Shown here piece by piece: positions 33,928 through 44,479 of a stretch of DNA of 64,000 bases; the first letter of the stretch is position 1; the number at the start of each line of letters is the position of its first letter. The notes beneath the pieces were generated by a model. That model did not search any database and had not been told where the DNA came from. It saw nothing but the letters and a program-made list of their open reading frames with translations. Source of the stretch: Paenibacillus tundrae (lineage in GTDB: Bacteria; Bacillota; Bacilli; Paenibacillales; Paenibacillaceae); contig NZ_CP145605.1 in assembly GCF_036884255.1 (NCBI RefSeq), positions 434,001-498,000 of the forward strand, given 5' to 3'. A program made the translations under genes and the position numbers.

Positions 33928-36006
33928 ATGAGCCAGGATCAAAAACAAACCAAAGCAGCTAAACCGGCTAAACCAAAAAATAATAAAAAGAAAACTAAGA
34001 AGAAAGGCTTTGTCTGGAACATAAGGAACAAACTATTGGTTTCGTTCTTGGCGGTTCTGATTCTGCCTAGTATAGCGATCGGCTTCGTGACGTTAATTAT
34101 TGCTGAGGACAGTGTGCAAGAACAAATGATGGATAGTGCCGTGCAAAGTGTGAGTACAGCGAATTCCATCGTGGAGAGCCAAGTGAGTTATAAAATCAAC
34201 GACATTAATTATTTTGCCGATTCTCTTGATTCAAGCTTAATTAAGGGAGAGAACGATAGCACTGAGCTTCAGGCGAAGTTGGAACAATACCTGGGTTTAC
34301 ACCCGGATGCAAATAATATTTTTGTAGGTACGACAGAGGGAGTTATGGTTCGGGGAAAACCGACGGAAAGTAGCTTGCGGGGCGATGCTTACGATCCAAG
34401 GGAACGGGAATGGTACAAGCTTGCGATGGCGAAGCCAGGCACTGCCGCTGTGTCAAATGTATCCCTTAATACGGATGGAAAAGCCGTTGTATTTATTTCC
34501 AAAACGTTGAGCGATCAATCTGCTGTAATTGGTCTCTCCATGGATCTGACGGATCTGCGTGAGCAGGCATCCATCAGGGTAGGTAAAGAAGGCTATGTCA
34601 TTATTATGGATGCCAACAAAAATTATGTCGTTTCTCCAGTTGTGGAAGCTGGTACGCAGGAGAAAAGCGACACCTTAAATGAAATGTACGAGAAGCAAGA
34701 AGGACAGTTCGATTACGTGTACAATGATCAGTCGAAAATGATGATTTTCTCTACCAATGAAGCAACAGGCTGGAAAATTGCCGGCACGATGTTCAAGAGT
34801 GAAGTAACCGAAGCGAGTAAAGATATTCGCATGGCAACATTTATTGTCATTCTGGCTGCTACCTTCCTTACGCTCATCTTTATCATCTGGTTTACGCGCT
34901 CCATGCTGCGTCCAATCAAACGACTGCAAGAATCAGCTAGAGCTGTAAGTAAGGGTGATCTGACTGTCAAAATGGAAACAGGTCGCAAAGATGAAGTGGG
35001 CGACTTGGCGAAATACTTTGAACGGATGGTTGATAACCTACGCATGATGATTCTTGGTGTACAGGAAACGACAGAGCAAGTATCGGCTTCTTCACAGGAA
35101 TTGTCCGCTAGTGCAGAACAAACAACCAAAGCGATTGAGCACTCTACGCTGGCGGTACAGGAGCTTGCCGAAGGTGCAGAGCAGCAAGTGAAGAGTGTCA
35201 AAGAAGGTTCAGGCCAAATGAGCCGTATGGCGGAAGATGTACGTCTTATGTCTGAACGTGTGCAATCTATTACTACGAATATGCGTCATACCTCTGGTGC
35301 GGCTCAATCAGGTAACGAGGCAGCAAGCGAAGCGATGGAGCAGATGAATAGCATTCAGGAAACGGTAGAACAACTGGCGACGGTGGTGCAGTCCTTGAAT
35401 GCACGTTCCGTAGAGATCGGTAGCATGGTTGATGTCATTGCTTCCATCTCCAAACAAACTAACCTGCTCGCACTCAATGCATCCATTGAAGCGGCAAGAG
35501 CGGGTGATGCAGGTCGAGGCTTCGCGGTTGTAGCTGGAGAAGTGCGTAAGCTTGCTGAGGAATCCGGAAGCTCTGCGGCACAGATCGGGGAATTGGTTCA
35601 TAACATCCGAACGGATATGGATGCAGCCCTTCATGCGATGAATGCAGCTCAAACTCGTGTAGGCGATGGTATTCAAGCGGTAAATACATCAGGACAATCA
35701 TTTGCTCAGATTCGCACTGCCGTAGAAGACGTTGTTCATACACTTGATGATCTGTCCGAAACAACGAAACAGATGGAACACGGCGCATCTCAAGTCGCGC
35801 AAGCGATGAATGATATTTCCATCGTAACGCAAGAATCGGCGGCGAACACCGAATCCGTCTCGGCTTCGTCTCAAGAACAATTAGCATCTGTTGAAGAGAT
35901 TGCTTCATCTTCTGCACATTTGAACAGCATGGCTGAACAGCTCCAAGGACTCTTGGGCATGTTCAAAATGGTAGAGGATACGCCGAAGAAAAGCGACAAA
36001 TCCTAG
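33928..36006 (+). CDS. Methyl-accepting chemotaxis protein with dCache sensor
   Basis: A 692-residue chemoreceptor. A Lys-rich cytoplasmic start (residues 1-30) precedes TM1 (about 37-60), an extracellular dCache domain (about 60-295; [24 protein letters not shown]), TM2 (about 297-320), HAMP (about 320-375), and a cytoplasmic signalling hairpin tip [20 protein letters not shown] at about 510. GAGGGGGAG precedes ATG 33928. It senses an unknown small molecule and signals to CheA. No che genes are nearby. Confidence 0.93.
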   Translation: MSQDQKQTKAAKPAKPKNNKKKTKKKGFVWNIRNKLLVSFLAVLILPSIAIGFVTLIIAEDSVQEQMMDSAVQSVSTANSIVESQVSYKINDINYFADSLDSSLIKGENDSTELQAKLEQYLGLHPDANNIFVGTTEGVMVRGKPTESSLRGDAYDPREREWYKLAMAKPGTAAVSNVSLNTDGKAVVFISKTLSDQSAVIGLSMDLTDLREQASIRVGKEGYVIIMDANKNYVVSPVVEAGTQEKSDTLNEMYEKQEGQFDYVYNDQSKMMIFSTNEATGWKIAGTMFKSEVTEASKDIRMATFIVILAATFLTLIFIIWFTRSMLRPIKRLQESARAVSKGDLTVKMETGRKDEVGDLAKYFERMVDNLRMMILGVQETTEQVSASSQELSASAEQTTKAIEHSTLAVQELAEGAEQQVKSVKEGSGQMSRMAEDVRLMSERVQSITTNMRHTSGAAQSGNEAASEAMEQMNSIQETVEQLATVVQSLNARSVEIGSMVDVIASISKQTNLLALNASIEAARAGDAGRGFAVVAGEVRKLAEESGSSAAQIGELVHNIRTDMDAALHAMNAAQTRVGDGIQAVNTSGQSFAQIRTAVEDVVHTLDDLSETTKQMEHGASQVAQAMNDISIVTQESAANTESVSASSQEQLASVEEIASSSAHLNSMAEQLQGLLGMFKMVEDTPKKSDKS

Positions 36007-36157
36007 TTGATAACGGATTAACGATCTACACCATCTACTGCAAGAAAATAAAGATAGACAATCCTCCTGTTGCCCTGTATAACTAGATCGTCTGGTTATT
36101 CCGTACCGGTTGCGGTGTAATCGTATAATAGAAGAATTTAGGGGCGCAGGAGGATTC

Positions 36158-37450
36158 ATGACATATATAGCGATCTTAATATTTATTTTAACCATTACAC
36201 TGGTTATCTGGCAGCCGCGAGGGCTCGGGATTGGTTGGTCTGCTATGGGTGGAGCGGTCCTAGCGCTGCTCTGCGGTGTTGTCAGCTTAAATGATGCATC
36301 GGATGTCGCTTCCATCGTATGGAACGCAACGCTAGCCTTTGTCGGCATTATTATGATTTCATTAATCCTGGATGAGACGGGGTTCTTCGAGTGGGCAGCG
36401 CTACATATGGCTAGACTTGCTGGAGGCGATGGACGCAGGTTATTCATATACGCGATCTTGCTTGGCGCGGCTGTGTCTGCACTCTTTGCCAATGATGGCG
36501 CAGCGCTTATTTTGACACCAATCGTCTTGGCTATGGTAAGAGCGCTCAAGTTTGATGAACGCATGGTGCTGGCTTTTGTCATGGCCAGTGGCTTTATTGC
36601 GGATACAACATCACTGCCTCTCGTCGTCAGTAACTTAGTTAACATCGTATCTGCTGATTATTTTGGCATTACGTTTCTGGAATATGCGGTGAAGATGATT
36701 GTGCCCAATATATTTTCCATTGTCGCGAGCACAGTGATGTTATTTTTGTTTTATCGTAAAAGCATACCGCTCCGTTATGACATCACCGCTGCGCGTGATC
36801 CAAAGGAAGCTATTCGCGACCCACGTGTGTTCCGCATTGCATGGTTCATGTTGGTGCTATTGCTGGTTGCGTATGCGCTAAGTGAGTTTCTTCCGATTCC
36901 AGTTTCGGTTATCGTAGGTGCTGTAGCACTGCTATTTGCTTGGCTTGCGCGTAAGAGCGAAGCCGTTAATTTGAAACGGGTAGTGATGGAAGCACCGTGG
37001 TCAATCGTTGTATTTTCCGTTGGTATGTATATCGTCGTATACGGGCTTCGTAACGCAGGTTTGACCGATCATCTAAGTCGCTGGCTTGATGCAATCGCAG
37101 AACATGGGGTGCTGGCAGCATCTGTTGGTATGGGTGTCATTGCTGCAGTGTTATCCTCGGTGATGAACAATCTGCCTACCGTACTGATTAACGCATTAGC
37201 GATCCATGGGGCGAATGCCGAAGGTGTTGTGCGAGAAGCGTTAATTTACGGTAATGTGATCGGTTCTGATCTGGGTCCCAAAATGACGCCGATCGGCTCG
37301 CTTGCAACATTACTATGGCTACATGTGTTATCGCGTAAAGGTGTGAAGATCACATGGGGATATTATTTCAAGGTTGGCGTGATCTTAACCATTCCAACAT
37401 TGTTAATTACGCTTGCGGGGCTGGCATTATGGTTGTGGATTCTAGGTTAG
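36158..37450 (+). CDS. arsB: Arsenite/antimonite efflux membrane protein ArsB
   Basis: A 430-residue integral membrane protein of the ArsB/NhaD ion transporter superfamily with about 11-12 helices. [16 protein letters not shown] and [15 protein letters not shown] are the two signature half-site motifs, and [20 protein letters not shown] follows the ArsB pattern. AGGAGG precedes ATG 36158. There is no arsR, arsC or arsA nearby, so it is an orphan, and arsenite specificity rests on family likeness. Confidence 0.85.
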   Translation: MTYIAILIFILTITLVIWQPRGLGIGWSAMGGAVLALLCGVVSLNDASDVASIVWNATLAFVGIIMISLILDETGFFEWAALHMARLAGGDGRRLFIYAILLGAAVSALFANDGAALILTPIVLAMVRALKFDERMVLAFVMASGFIADTTSLPLVVSNLVNIVSADYFGITFLEYAVKMIVPNIFSIVASTVMLFLFYRKSIPLRYDITAARDPKEAIRDPRVFRIAWFMLVLLLVAYALSEFLPIPVSVIVGAVALLFAWLARKSEAVNLKRVVMEAPWSIVVFSVGMYIVVYGLRNAGLTDHLSRWLDAIAEHGVLAASVGMGVIAAVLSSVMNNLPTVLINALAIHGANAEGVVREALIYGNVIGSDLGPKMTPIGSLATLLWLHVLSRKGVKITWGYYFKVGVILTIPTLLITLAGLALWLWILG

Positions 37451-37514
37451 TAAAAATGATTTTACATTAATAGCTTCTATACAATCTGATCAATTGTAAA
37501 AAAAATCAAAACAA

Positions 37515-37564
37515 AAACTGCTCATAGTTTGGTGCTGATGCACTCACTGTGAGCAGTTTTTTTT
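37515..37564 (+). terminator. Terminator after arsB
   Basis: AAACTGCTCATAGT and ACTGTGAGCAGTTT form a stem with one mismatch and a 17-base loop, followed by eight T. Confidence 0.85.
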
Positions 37565-37714
37565 ATTTTGCCGATTGGTGTCTGGAATAGCGCTAATTTT
37601 TGTGCGATTTCTCGTCTATTTCTTTTTGCTCTTATATAGAAGAAACAACTCTTACTCCGTTGTAATGAAATTTTACAAAGACCATCTAGATCAGGCGAGC
37701 ATAATGCATTAAAC

Positions 37715-37802
37715 AGGACCAGCCTCTCCTGAGTTCCATCGCTAATTGTTAAGCACCGTTAACAATGGGCGGTGGAGCAATTCATTGTAGGCCTGGTCTT
37801 TT
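37715..37802 (+). ncRNA. Candidate structured non-coding RNA
   Basis: An 88-base segment with nested pairing: an outer stem of AGGACCAG-CCT with AGGCC-TGGTC, an inner perfect stem ATTGTTAA/TTAACAAT with a six-base loop (37745-37766), and a T-rich end at 37798-37802. It lies in the 715-base gap between arsB and pstS. No ORF or known RNA family is evident to me. The upstream part of the gap (37565-37714) holds no gene. Confidence 0.35.
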
Positions 37803-37863
37803 CTGCCCTCCTCCTAGGCTGTAGATTGAGAGGTTTGGGAATCTCATCAGCGCTGACATAGCG

Positions 37864-37984
37864 CAGGGAACGGAACGATTGTGGAAAAGCGGAGCGTTCG
37901 CCTTTATCCCCGGATGTTTTCCTTGGAAAAAACAAATTATATACATCAGGGGATAACAGCGATTGAAACAACGTCCGTTCCCGG
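37864..37984 (+). repeat. Dispersed palindromic repeat, copy E (variant ends)
   Basis: The core AAAGCGGAGCGTTCGCC, TTATCCCCGGAT, ATCAGGGGATAACAGCGATTG matches copies A-C, but the outer arms differ: GGGAACGGAACG (37866-37877) pairs with CGTCCGTTCCC (37972-37982) instead of the AAGTTCAA/TTACAC ends. It is upstream of the pst Pho box and oriented with pstS transcription. Confidence 0.7.
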
Positions 37985-38040
37985 AGCGACCTACTCAGCG
38001 ATGGAGTTTTCCAATTATTTTCCAATAACAGCCTACATTT

Positions 38041-38057
38041 TTAACATTGCGTTTACA
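38041..38057 (+). promoter_or_regulatory. Pho box upstream of pstS
   Basis: TTAACA-N5-TTTACA at 38041-38057 is the paired half-site pattern bound by PhoP in Bacillales. It is about 110 bases before pstS. A TACAAT -10-like box at about 38090 follows. It predicts induction under phosphate limitation. Confidence 0.72.
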
Positions 38058-38166
38058 AAACAATGATTTTGAGATGACATACCGAAACTACAATGATTAA
38101 AGAGTTGATGGTGAACACACAAATTCACAAAACGCCATCACCAAATTGGGGGAGGAAAACAAAACT

Positions 38167-39093
38167 ATGTTTAAAAAGTTGCCGTTTATTTTGATGACCT
38201 TGTCGTTCGTACTCGTGCTCGCAGCATGTGGATCGAACAATAACGCTGGAACAGAGGGTTCTGCAAGCAATGGATCAGGCGAAGCTGCTACTGAACTTAG
38301 CGGTAACATTCTGGCTGTTGGATCTACAGCATTACAACCTCTGGTTGAGCAAGCTGGACAGAAATTTATGGCAGTTGACGAATATAAGAACGTAACAGTA
38401 CAAGTGCAAGGCGGCGGTAGCGGTACTGGTCTGACACAAGTATCTGACGGACAAGCTACAATCGGTAACTCTGACGTATTTGCTGAAGAGAAGTTGGAAG
38501 ACGAAGCAAAAGCAAAAGAATTGGTTGACCACCAGGTAGCAGTTGTAGCGATTGCTCCAGTTAGCAACAAAGATGCAGGTGTTGAAGACCTGACGAAGCA
38601 ACAATTGATCGACATTTTCTCCGGTAAGATCACGAACTGGAAAGACGTTGGTGGCGCGGATCAAGCAATCGTTATCGTTAACCGTCCTGGTAGCTCCGGA
38701 ACTCGTGCAACATTCGAGAACTTCGCACTGGGTACAAAAGTAGAAGATATCCAAGGTTCTATTCAAGAAGATTCCTCAGGTACAGTTAAGAAATTGGTTT
38801 CCGAAACGCCAGGAGCTATTGGATACCTTGCACTTTCTTACCTGGATGACAGCTTGACAGTCCTGAAATACGAAGGCGTAGAAGCATCCGTTGAGAATGT
38901 TGAAGCTGGAACATACCCAGTATGGGCTTACCAACACATGTATACAAAAGGCGAGCCGGATGCAGCTACAAAAGCATTCCTTGATTACATGCTGAGTGAC
39001 GAAATTCAACTGACAGACGTTAAGGAACTGGGCTACATTCCAGTATCCGGTATGAAAGTTAAACGCGATGCAACTGGCGCAGTGACTCAATAA
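38167..39093 (+). CDS. pstS: Phosphate ABC transporter substrate-binding lipoprotein PstS
   Basis: A 308-residue phosphate-binding lipoprotein with lipobox VLAACG near residue 20. The phosphate-contacting loops are GSTALQPL, GGGSGTGLTQ and RPGSSGTRATF, as in the PstS family. ATG 38167 lies 11 bases after GGAGG. First gene of pstSCAB, preceded by a Pho box and followed by a hairpin that would favour its own higher expression. Confidence 0.95.
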   Translation: MFKKLPFILMTLSFVLVLAACGSNNNAGTEGSASNGSGEAATELSGNILAVGSTALQPLVEQAGQKFMAVDEYKNVTVQVQGGGSGTGLTQVSDGQATIGNSDVFAEEKLEDEAKAKELVDHQVAVVAIAPVSNKDAGVEDLTKQQLIDIFSGKITNWKDVGGADQAIVIVNRPGSSGTRATFENFALGTKVEDIQGSIQEDSSGTVKKLVSETPGAIGYLALSYLDDSLTVLKYEGVEASVENVEAGTYPVWAYQHMYTKGEPDAATKAFLDYMLSDEIQLTDVKELGYIPVSGMKVKRDATGAVTQ

Positions 39094-39118
39094 TCTTTGA
39101 ACTTGCTCATACAGCGAG

Positions 39119-39145
39119 AGAGGCGGACCTAGGTCCAGCCTCTTT
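39119..39145 (+). terminator. Intercistronic hairpin between pstS and pstC
   Basis: AGAGGC-GGACC-TA-GGTCC-A-GCCTCT forms a near-perfect stem followed by a short T-run. It can act as a leaky terminator or RNA stabiliser so that PstS is made in excess of the membrane subunits. Confidence 0.7.
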
Positions 39146-39231
39146 GCGCGGTTTATGAAATAATCCCATATTTTACATTAATTCTACGATGAAGGATGGT
39201 TGTTATGGAACAGACCGAAGGGGGAACGGTA

Positions 39232-40140
39232 ATGAACAGCAACATGAAACCTCGCCGGCCCTTGAGAGAGAAACATTACTGGGAAGATTGGACAGGTCGT
39301 ATTTATACGTCGATTTGTGTCGTTTTTCTGATCGTTGTTATGTTTTCCATTGTGTATTTTGTGGCGTCCAAGGGTCTGACGACCTTTTTCCGGGATGGCG
39401 TGAGTTTACGTGAATTCATATTTGGAAGAACGTGGAACCCGTCTGCGGAACCATCAGCCTATGGAGCATTACCGTTCATCACGGGTTCCTTTACAACCAC
39501 CTTGCTGGCGGCTTTGATTGCAAGTCCACTCAGCCTATGTGCAGCGCTCTTTATGACGGAGATTGTACCGGGCAAAGGGAAAAAGATCTTACAACCTGCG
39601 ATTGAGCTGTTGTCTGGGATCCCGTCTGTTGTTTATGGATTTATCGGTCTGAGTGTAATTGTACCTTTGATGCGTACTCTTTTCGGTGGAGCCGGCGTCG
39701 GGATCGCAGCTGGATGTTTGGTTTTGGCCGTTATGATCTTACCTACAGTAACAAGTATTATGGCAGATGCGCTCTCAGCTCTTCCTAAAGGGCTTCGTGA
39801 GTCTTCTTATGCTCTAGGTGCTACACGTTGGCAAACAATCTATCGTGTCATCATCCCAACAGTTCTGCCAGCGTTGTTGACAGGGGTTGTATTGGGTATG
39901 GCTCGTGCATTTGGTGAAGCTCTGGCTGTGCAGATGGTTATCGGTAACGCACCACATGTACCGACATCCCTGCTTGAATCGGCTTCAACGTTAACAAGTG
40001 TTATCACATTAAGTATGGGTAATACGACAATGGGATCGGTTCATAATAATGCGCTCTGGAGTATGGCACTGGTATTGCTCGTAATGACCTTTGTATTCGT
40101 TATTCTGGTTCGCTTGCTTGAAAGGAGAAACCGGGTATGA
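39232..40140 (+). CDS. pstC: Phosphate ABC transporter permease PstC
   Basis: A 302-residue permease with six helices. The PstC-type coupling loop SALPKGLRESSYALGATRWQTIYRVIIP is present and LSGIPSVVYGFIGLSVIVPL is a PstC hallmark. I prefer ATG 39232 (seven bases after AGGGGG), with ATG 39205 possible. Overlaps pstA by four bases. Confidence 0.93.
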   Translation: MNSNMKPRRPLREKHYWEDWTGRIYTSICVVFLIVVMFSIVYFVASKGLTTFFRDGVSLREFIFGRTWNPSAEPSAYGALPFITGSFTTTLLAALIASPLSLCAALFMTEIVPGKGKKILQPAIELLSGIPSVVYGFIGLSVIVPLMRTLFGGAGVGIAAGCLVLAVMILPTVTSIMADALSALPKGLRESSYALGATRWQTIYRVIIPTVLPALLTGVVLGMARAFGEALAVQMVIGNAPHVPTSLLESASTLTSVITLSMGNTTMGSVHNNALWSMALVLLVMTFVFVILVRLLERRNRV

Positions 40141-41030
40141 GAATGAAGGCCAAAACAGTAGATAAAATTGCTACCTATGTCATCGTTGTGCTCGCACTGT
40201 TCATCGTTGCATTGTTGCTTGGGTTACTTGGTTTCATCTTGGCACGAGGAATTGGTCATATTGACTGGAACTTCCTGACTAGTGCACCGCAGATGCTCAA
40301 AGGTGGGGGCGGTATTGGTCCGCAGCTCTTCAACTCGATCTTCTTGCTCGTATTAACACTCATTATTACGATTCCGCTCGGATGGGGCGGAGGAATTTAT
40401 ATGGCGGAGTATGCCAAGCCAGGACGCATTACAAGCTTCATTCGCTTGGTCGTTGAGGTATTGTCATCTTTCCCGTCAATCGTTATCGGTTTGTTCGGAC
40501 TCTTACTCATTGTAAATACATTTGGCCTGGGCTTCTCCCTAATCTCAGGTGCGATGGCGCTTGCGATCTTCAACTTGCCACTGATGGTACGGACGACTGA
40601 GCAGGCATTCCGTGCAGTTCCTAAAGAGCAGAAGGAAGCTGGATTGGCACTTGGCTTGTCCAAGTGGAAGATCATCACATCCATCTTGTTGCCTGTAGCT
40701 CTACCGAGCTTGATTACGGGTACGATTTTGGCTTCTGGTCGGATCTTTGGTGAGGCGGCTGCCCTCATGTTTACAGCAGGGATGAGTAGCCCACCGCTGG
40801 ATTTCACAGATTGGAATCCAACGAGCCCTAGATCACCGCTCAATCCATTCCGCCCAGCAGAGACGTTGGCCGTTCATATCTGGAAAGTTAACAGTGAAGG
40901 CATTGGCCCAGATTCCAAGGAAGTTGCAGCAGGTGCATCCGCAGTCCTTGTCATTCTCGTGCTGGCTTTCAATCTAAGTGCACGCTGGATCGGTCGGGTT
41001 GTATACCGTCGCATGACAGCTTCGAAATAA
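40137..41030 (+). CDS. pstA: Phosphate ABC transporter permease PstA
   Basis: A 297-residue permease with six helices; [18 protein letters not shown] and the coupling loop [27 protein letters not shown] are typical. It pairs with PstC to form the channel. Start overlaps the pstC stop (ATGA), showing coupled translation. Confidence 0.94.
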   Translation: MRMKAKTVDKIATYVIVVLALFIVALLLGLLGFILARGIGHIDWNFLTSAPQMLKGGGGIGPQLFNSIFLLVLTLIITIPLGWGGGIYMAEYAKPGRITSFIRLVVEVLSSFPSIVIGLFGLLLIVNTFGLGFSLISGAMALAIFNLPLMVRTTEQAFRAVPKEQKEAGLALGLSKWKIITSILLPVALPSLITGTILASGRIFGEAAALMFTAGMSSPPLDFTDWNPTSPRSPLNPFRPAETLAVHIWKVNSEGIGPDSKEVAAGASAVLVILVLAFNLSARWIGRVVYRRMTASK

Positions 41031-41043
41031 GGAGGAATCCCAC

Positions 41044-41799
41044 ATGGCCATACCTTTTGGTACGGAACAGTTAAGCATATATTATGGGCATTTCCAGGCG
41101 GTTAAACAGATTAGTCTGGCATTCCCTGAAGCGAGCGTGACGGCCCTTATTGGTCCGTCAGGTTGCGGTAAATCGACGTTCCTTCGTTCGTTGAATCGAA
41201 TGAATGATGAGATTGCCGGATCTCGTACAGAAGGCCATATCTGGATGGACGGTAATGACCTGAACGAGCCGGGTACAGATGTAATCAAGCTTCGCCAGAA
41301 GATCGGCATGGTGTGGCAGAAGCCCAATCCATTCCATAAGTCTATTTATAACAATATCGCGTTTGGCCCCCGCTATCGCGGTACGAAGAGTAAAAAGGCA
41401 TTGGATGAGATTGTGGAAAAAAGCCTGCGCCGTGCAGCCCTTTGGGATGAAGTGAAGGACAGACTTAACGAGTCGGCCTTGTCACTATCTGGTGGACAAC
41501 AACAGCGTCTGTGTATCGCGCGCGCACTGTCGGTTGACCCGCAGATTTTGCTGCTTGATGAGCCGGCATCTGCACTGGATCCGGTATCTACGGGTAAAGT
41601 GGAGGAATTAATTTCCGAACTGAAGAAAGATTTACGGATCGTTATTGTAACGCACAACATGCAGCAAGCAGCACGGATCTCAGATTTTACCGCGTATTTC
41701 TATTTGGGCAGCATGATTGAACACGGGAATACAGAGCATATCTTTACCAACCCAGACAATCGCCTGACACAGGAATACATTATGGGACGTTTCGGTTAA
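41044..41799 (+). CDS. pstB: Phosphate ABC transporter ATP-binding protein PstB
   Basis: A 251-residue ATPase: Walker [10 protein letters not shown], the PstB-specific [19 protein letters not shown], signature LSGGQQQR, Walker [13 protein letters not shown] and H-loop VTHN. GGAGG precedes ATG. It ends the pst operon; phoU, often next, is absent here. Confidence 0.95.
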   Translation: MAIPFGTEQLSIYYGHFQAVKQISLAFPEASVTALIGPSGCGKSTFLRSLNRMNDEIAGSRTEGHIWMDGNDLNEPGTDVIKLRQKIGMVWQKPNPFHKSIYNNIAFGPRYRGTKSKKALDEIVEKSLRRAALWDEVKDRLNESALSLSGGQQQRLCIARALSVDPQILLLDEPASALDPVSTGKVEELISELKKDLRIVIVTHNMQQAARISDFTAYFYLGSMIEHGNTEHIFTNPDNRLTQEYIMGRFG

Positions 41800-41860
41800 T
41801 GACAACTGGAGTGGTTGGAGAACATCGGAACTAGCGTAGGATAGAACGTATAGAGAAATA

Positions 41861-41908
41861 AGAGGGCATAATTCTTGGGCGAACGCGCCAGGGGTTATGC
41901 TCTCTTTT
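41861..41908 (+). terminator. Terminator after the pst operon
   Basis: AGAGGGCATAA at 41861-41871 pairs with TTATGCTCTCT at 41895-41905, with an inner GGGCG/CGCC, and ends in TTTT. Confidence 0.8.
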
Positions 41909-42140
41909 ACATCTATAGGATAGATATCTTCAAGATTTTAGGTGACTATATTATTGGGAAAGTTTGCCGCAGTCAAAACAATCATGCTACGATAATAAGC
42001 TGGAAAGAAGGGTATCTTTACCACTCAGGACTTGACCTGATTCGGAAGACGTTCGAGAATGGCAGTATCTTCTTGAATTATATATGTATAACACAGAGAT
42101 GAAGACATCACGACAACATGCGTCAACCAATGTAATTGGG

Positions 42141-42166
42141 GCGTCCTGAACTCAGGAGGCTCTTTT
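42141..42166 (+). terminator. Second terminator upstream of the response regulator
   Basis: GCGTCCTGA and TCAGGAGGC (one mismatch) form a short stem followed by TCTTTTT. The 41909-42277 stretch otherwise contains no gene I support; the 75-codon frame at 41875-42102 begins in a terminator stem. Confidence 0.65.
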
Positions 42167-42277
42167 TGCGTACGTATTGTTTCATATATTGAAGAACGCA
42201 ATTATGAAGAAAGTATAAACTCTGCGGAGAGGTATATGGATTTCGCTACAATACAGTCATGAGAGGATGAAACAGCG

Positions 42278-42988
42278 ATGAGAGACAATGTAAACATATT
42301 GCTGGTGGAGGATGATCCGGAAATCGCCCGCATTTTGATGGACCATCTTCGGCGTGAGGGGTATGGAGTGACTTGGGCTTCGAGCGGTCTGGAGAGCTGG
42401 GAAGATTTCAGGGAGGGAACGTATCAAATGGTCTTGCTGGATCTGATGCTGCCGGAGATGGACGGGTTCACGGTATGTAAAAATATCCGCCTGATCAGCG
42501 ACATTCCGCTGCTTATGATGAGTGCGCGCATCGAAGAAGAGAGTAAGGTCAGGGGTCTCGGTCTGGGCGCTGACGATTATATTACCAAGCCGTTCAGCCT
42601 GGCAGAACTTACAGCCCGTATTAAATCCCACTTGAGCAGATATCGCAGATACCAGGGTGTCAAGCCGGAATCGACCCATCAACAATACAACGACGAGTTG
42701 TCGATCGACCCATTCAATCAACAGGTCCAGATTCGTGGGGAAGATGTCGTACTGACAGGCAAGGAGTGGGCTTTACTCACGCTATTATCCTCTCATCCAG
42801 GCCGTGCATTCACCAAAGCTGAGCTGTATGAACATGTGTGGAATCAGCCAGTTGCGGGAAGCTCGGGTACGGTTACCGTCCATGTAAAGAGCTTGCGAGC
42901 CAAGCTGGGTGACGAACCTCATCAACCACGCTGGATTCAGACTGTGTGGGGCAGCGGATACCGATTTGTAGGAGAGATAGTGGAATGA
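42278..42988 (+). CDS. OmpR/PhoB-family response regulator
   Basis: A 236-residue regulator with a receiver domain (about 7-120; phospho-acceptor D55 in VLLDLMLPEMDG, acid pair EDD, Lys in ITKPF) and a winged helix DNA-binding domain (about 135-232, GSSGTVTVHVKSLRAKL). It acts on promoters after phosphorylation by the kinase encoded next; ATG/TGA overlap couples them. Targets may include the lipoprotein and PH-domain genes downstream. Confidence 0.94.
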   Translation: MRDNVNILLVEDDPEIARILMDHLRREGYGVTWASSGLESWEDFREGTYQMVLLDLMLPEMDGFTVCKNIRLISDIPLLMMSARIEEESKVRGLGLGADDYITKPFSLAELTARIKSHLSRYRRYQGVKPESTHQQYNDELSIDPFNQQVQIRGEDVVLTGKEWALLTLLSSHPGRAFTKAELYEHVWNQPVAGSSGTVTVHVKSLRAKLGDEPHQPRWIQTVWGSGYRFVGEIVE

Positions 42989-44451
42989 AGCTGAAGTACT
43001 GGTTGATGATTGCATTTCTTATTGTGATGCTGCTCCCTGTCGCTGCAGGATGGGCACTAATTTCCCTGTACAATTACCTTAGCGACCAGCGCTCCGTAGC
43101 GGAATATATAGAGTTATCCGGACGGCTGGCTCCCATTGAGCAGAGGTTATCTGACCCGGATCTATATCGGTTGCAATCTTCGGATGCCTATGCTTCGCTC
43201 TCTGGACTGGCTAGTGATCAAGTGAACGTAGACCTCTATTTACCTTCAGGTATCCGGGTGTACACATCCGGCGGGGATGCCTTGTCTGCTGGAGCCTATA
43301 CCGTCAGGGGTTCGGAGCTATATCGCAATTTGTTCGACATGCAGATTCGTCATCGTACGTTTACGCTGAAAAAGCCAGTATGGGAAAAAGGCAAGCTGAT
43401 TGGGATATACGAGATTACCATGCTTCGCAGAGAGTGGCTGGAAGGTATCTCGATTCGGACAACCTGGGTCATTGGGTTCGCCGGTGTTTTCTTTATCCTA
43501 TTATATGGCACGGTGCTCTGGCTGCTATCCAGAAAGCTTTTTCGTCCGATGAGACATCTGATGGATCGAATGCATGCATTTGCACGAGGGGAAATTCCCA
43601 TGGATGACGTACCGGCGGCACGTCGGGATGAAATGGGTATGCTGCTAGAGCAATTCGATGCGATGCAGGAGAAAGTCAGGCAGACTCAGACAGAGGTGGA
43701 GAAGGAACAAAAAGAGAAAGAGCTCATGGTCGCTTCGCTGTCTCATGATCTGAAGACTCCATTAATGTCCATCAGTGCCTATGCGGAGGCACTTAGTGTT
43801 GGTACTCCACTAGAACCTTCAGAGAGACGGGACTACCGGGATGTGTTGTTTGGTAATGTGAACCGGATGAAGCACATGATTGGTGAACTTGAAATGTATA
43901 CGGCGCTGGGTTCCAGTGAACTGAAGATGGCCATGGTTGAGGTGGAAGGCGAAGAGTTTTTCGATATGCTTCTCGGAAGTTATGGGGGACTCGTCGAGCA
44001 TGGACAGTTTGATGTGAAAACGGTTGTCCGCACAGACCGCCTCTACCGGCTTCATCCCGAGCAACTGATGCGTCTGACAGATAATTTAATTAACAATGCA
44101 CTGCGTCACACAAGTACAAACGGTGTGGTGGGCCTGGGTGTTATTGCTTCAGATCAGCAGCTTCCAGAATGGATCATATCAACACTGGTGTTGGAGCTAG
44201 ATAACTTCAGAACGGGATCAACATTAATTCTGGTGCAAAATGAAGGGCCTGCTATTCCCGAAGAACAGCTGAATCGTATTTTTGAACCTTATGTTCAACA
44301 TCAGAACCAGGAAGAGAAGGCGTACGCGGGCAGTTCAGGTCTGGGATTAAGCATAGCCAAACGGATTGCCATCAAGCATGGAGGTGAGATGCGCATGTGG
44401 TCGGCAGAAGGATTAGGTACGCTGGCTGCATGCCGATTGCCTGAGATGTAA
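42985..44451 (+). CDS. Sensor histidine kinase
   Basis: A 488-residue membrane kinase: TM1 (about 4-27), extracellular domain (about 28-160), TM2 (about 165-187), HAMP (about 188-240), dimerisation/phospho-acceptor helix with ASLSHDLKTPL, and HATPase_c with NLINNALRHTS and SSGLGLSIAKRI. The start at ATG 42985 overlaps the regulator stop. Signal unknown. Confidence 0.93.
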   Translation: MKLKYWLMIAFLIVMLLPVAAGWALISLYNYLSDQRSVAEYIELSGRLAPIEQRLSDPDLYRLQSSDAYASLSGLASDQVNVDLYLPSGIRVYTSGGDALSAGAYTVRGSELYRNLFDMQIRHRTFTLKKPVWEKGKLIGIYEITMLRREWLEGISIRTTWVIGFAGVFFILLYGTVLWLLSRKLFRPMRHLMDRMHAFARGEIPMDDVPAARRDEMGMLLEQFDAMQEKVRQTQTEVEKEQKEKELMVASLSHDLKTPLMSISAYAEALSVGTPLEPSERRDYRDVLFGNVNRMKHMIGELEMYTALGSSELKMAMVEVEGEEFFDMLLGSYGGLVEHGQFDVKTVVRTDRLYRLHPEQLMRLTDNLINNALRHTSTNGVVGLGVIASDQQLPEWIISTLVLELDNFRTGSTLILVQNEGPAIPEEQLNRIFEPYVQHQNQEEKAYAGSSGLGLSIAKRIAIKHGGEMRMWSAEGLGTLAACRLPEM

Positions 44452-44479
44452 AGCCCTTAAACGAAATGAGAGAGGATGA

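Noticed and set aside
35905..36645. 246-codon minus-strand frame
   Set aside because: It is antisense to the chemoreceptor end and arsB start and has biased composition; no homology pattern is visible.
37759..38025. 88-codon minus-strand frame
   Set aside because: It is generated by repeat copy E and the structured region next to it, so it is not a gene.
41875..42102. 75-codon plus-strand frame after pstB
   Set aside because: It begins inside the terminator stem at 41861-41908 and lacks a ribosome site and recognisable features.
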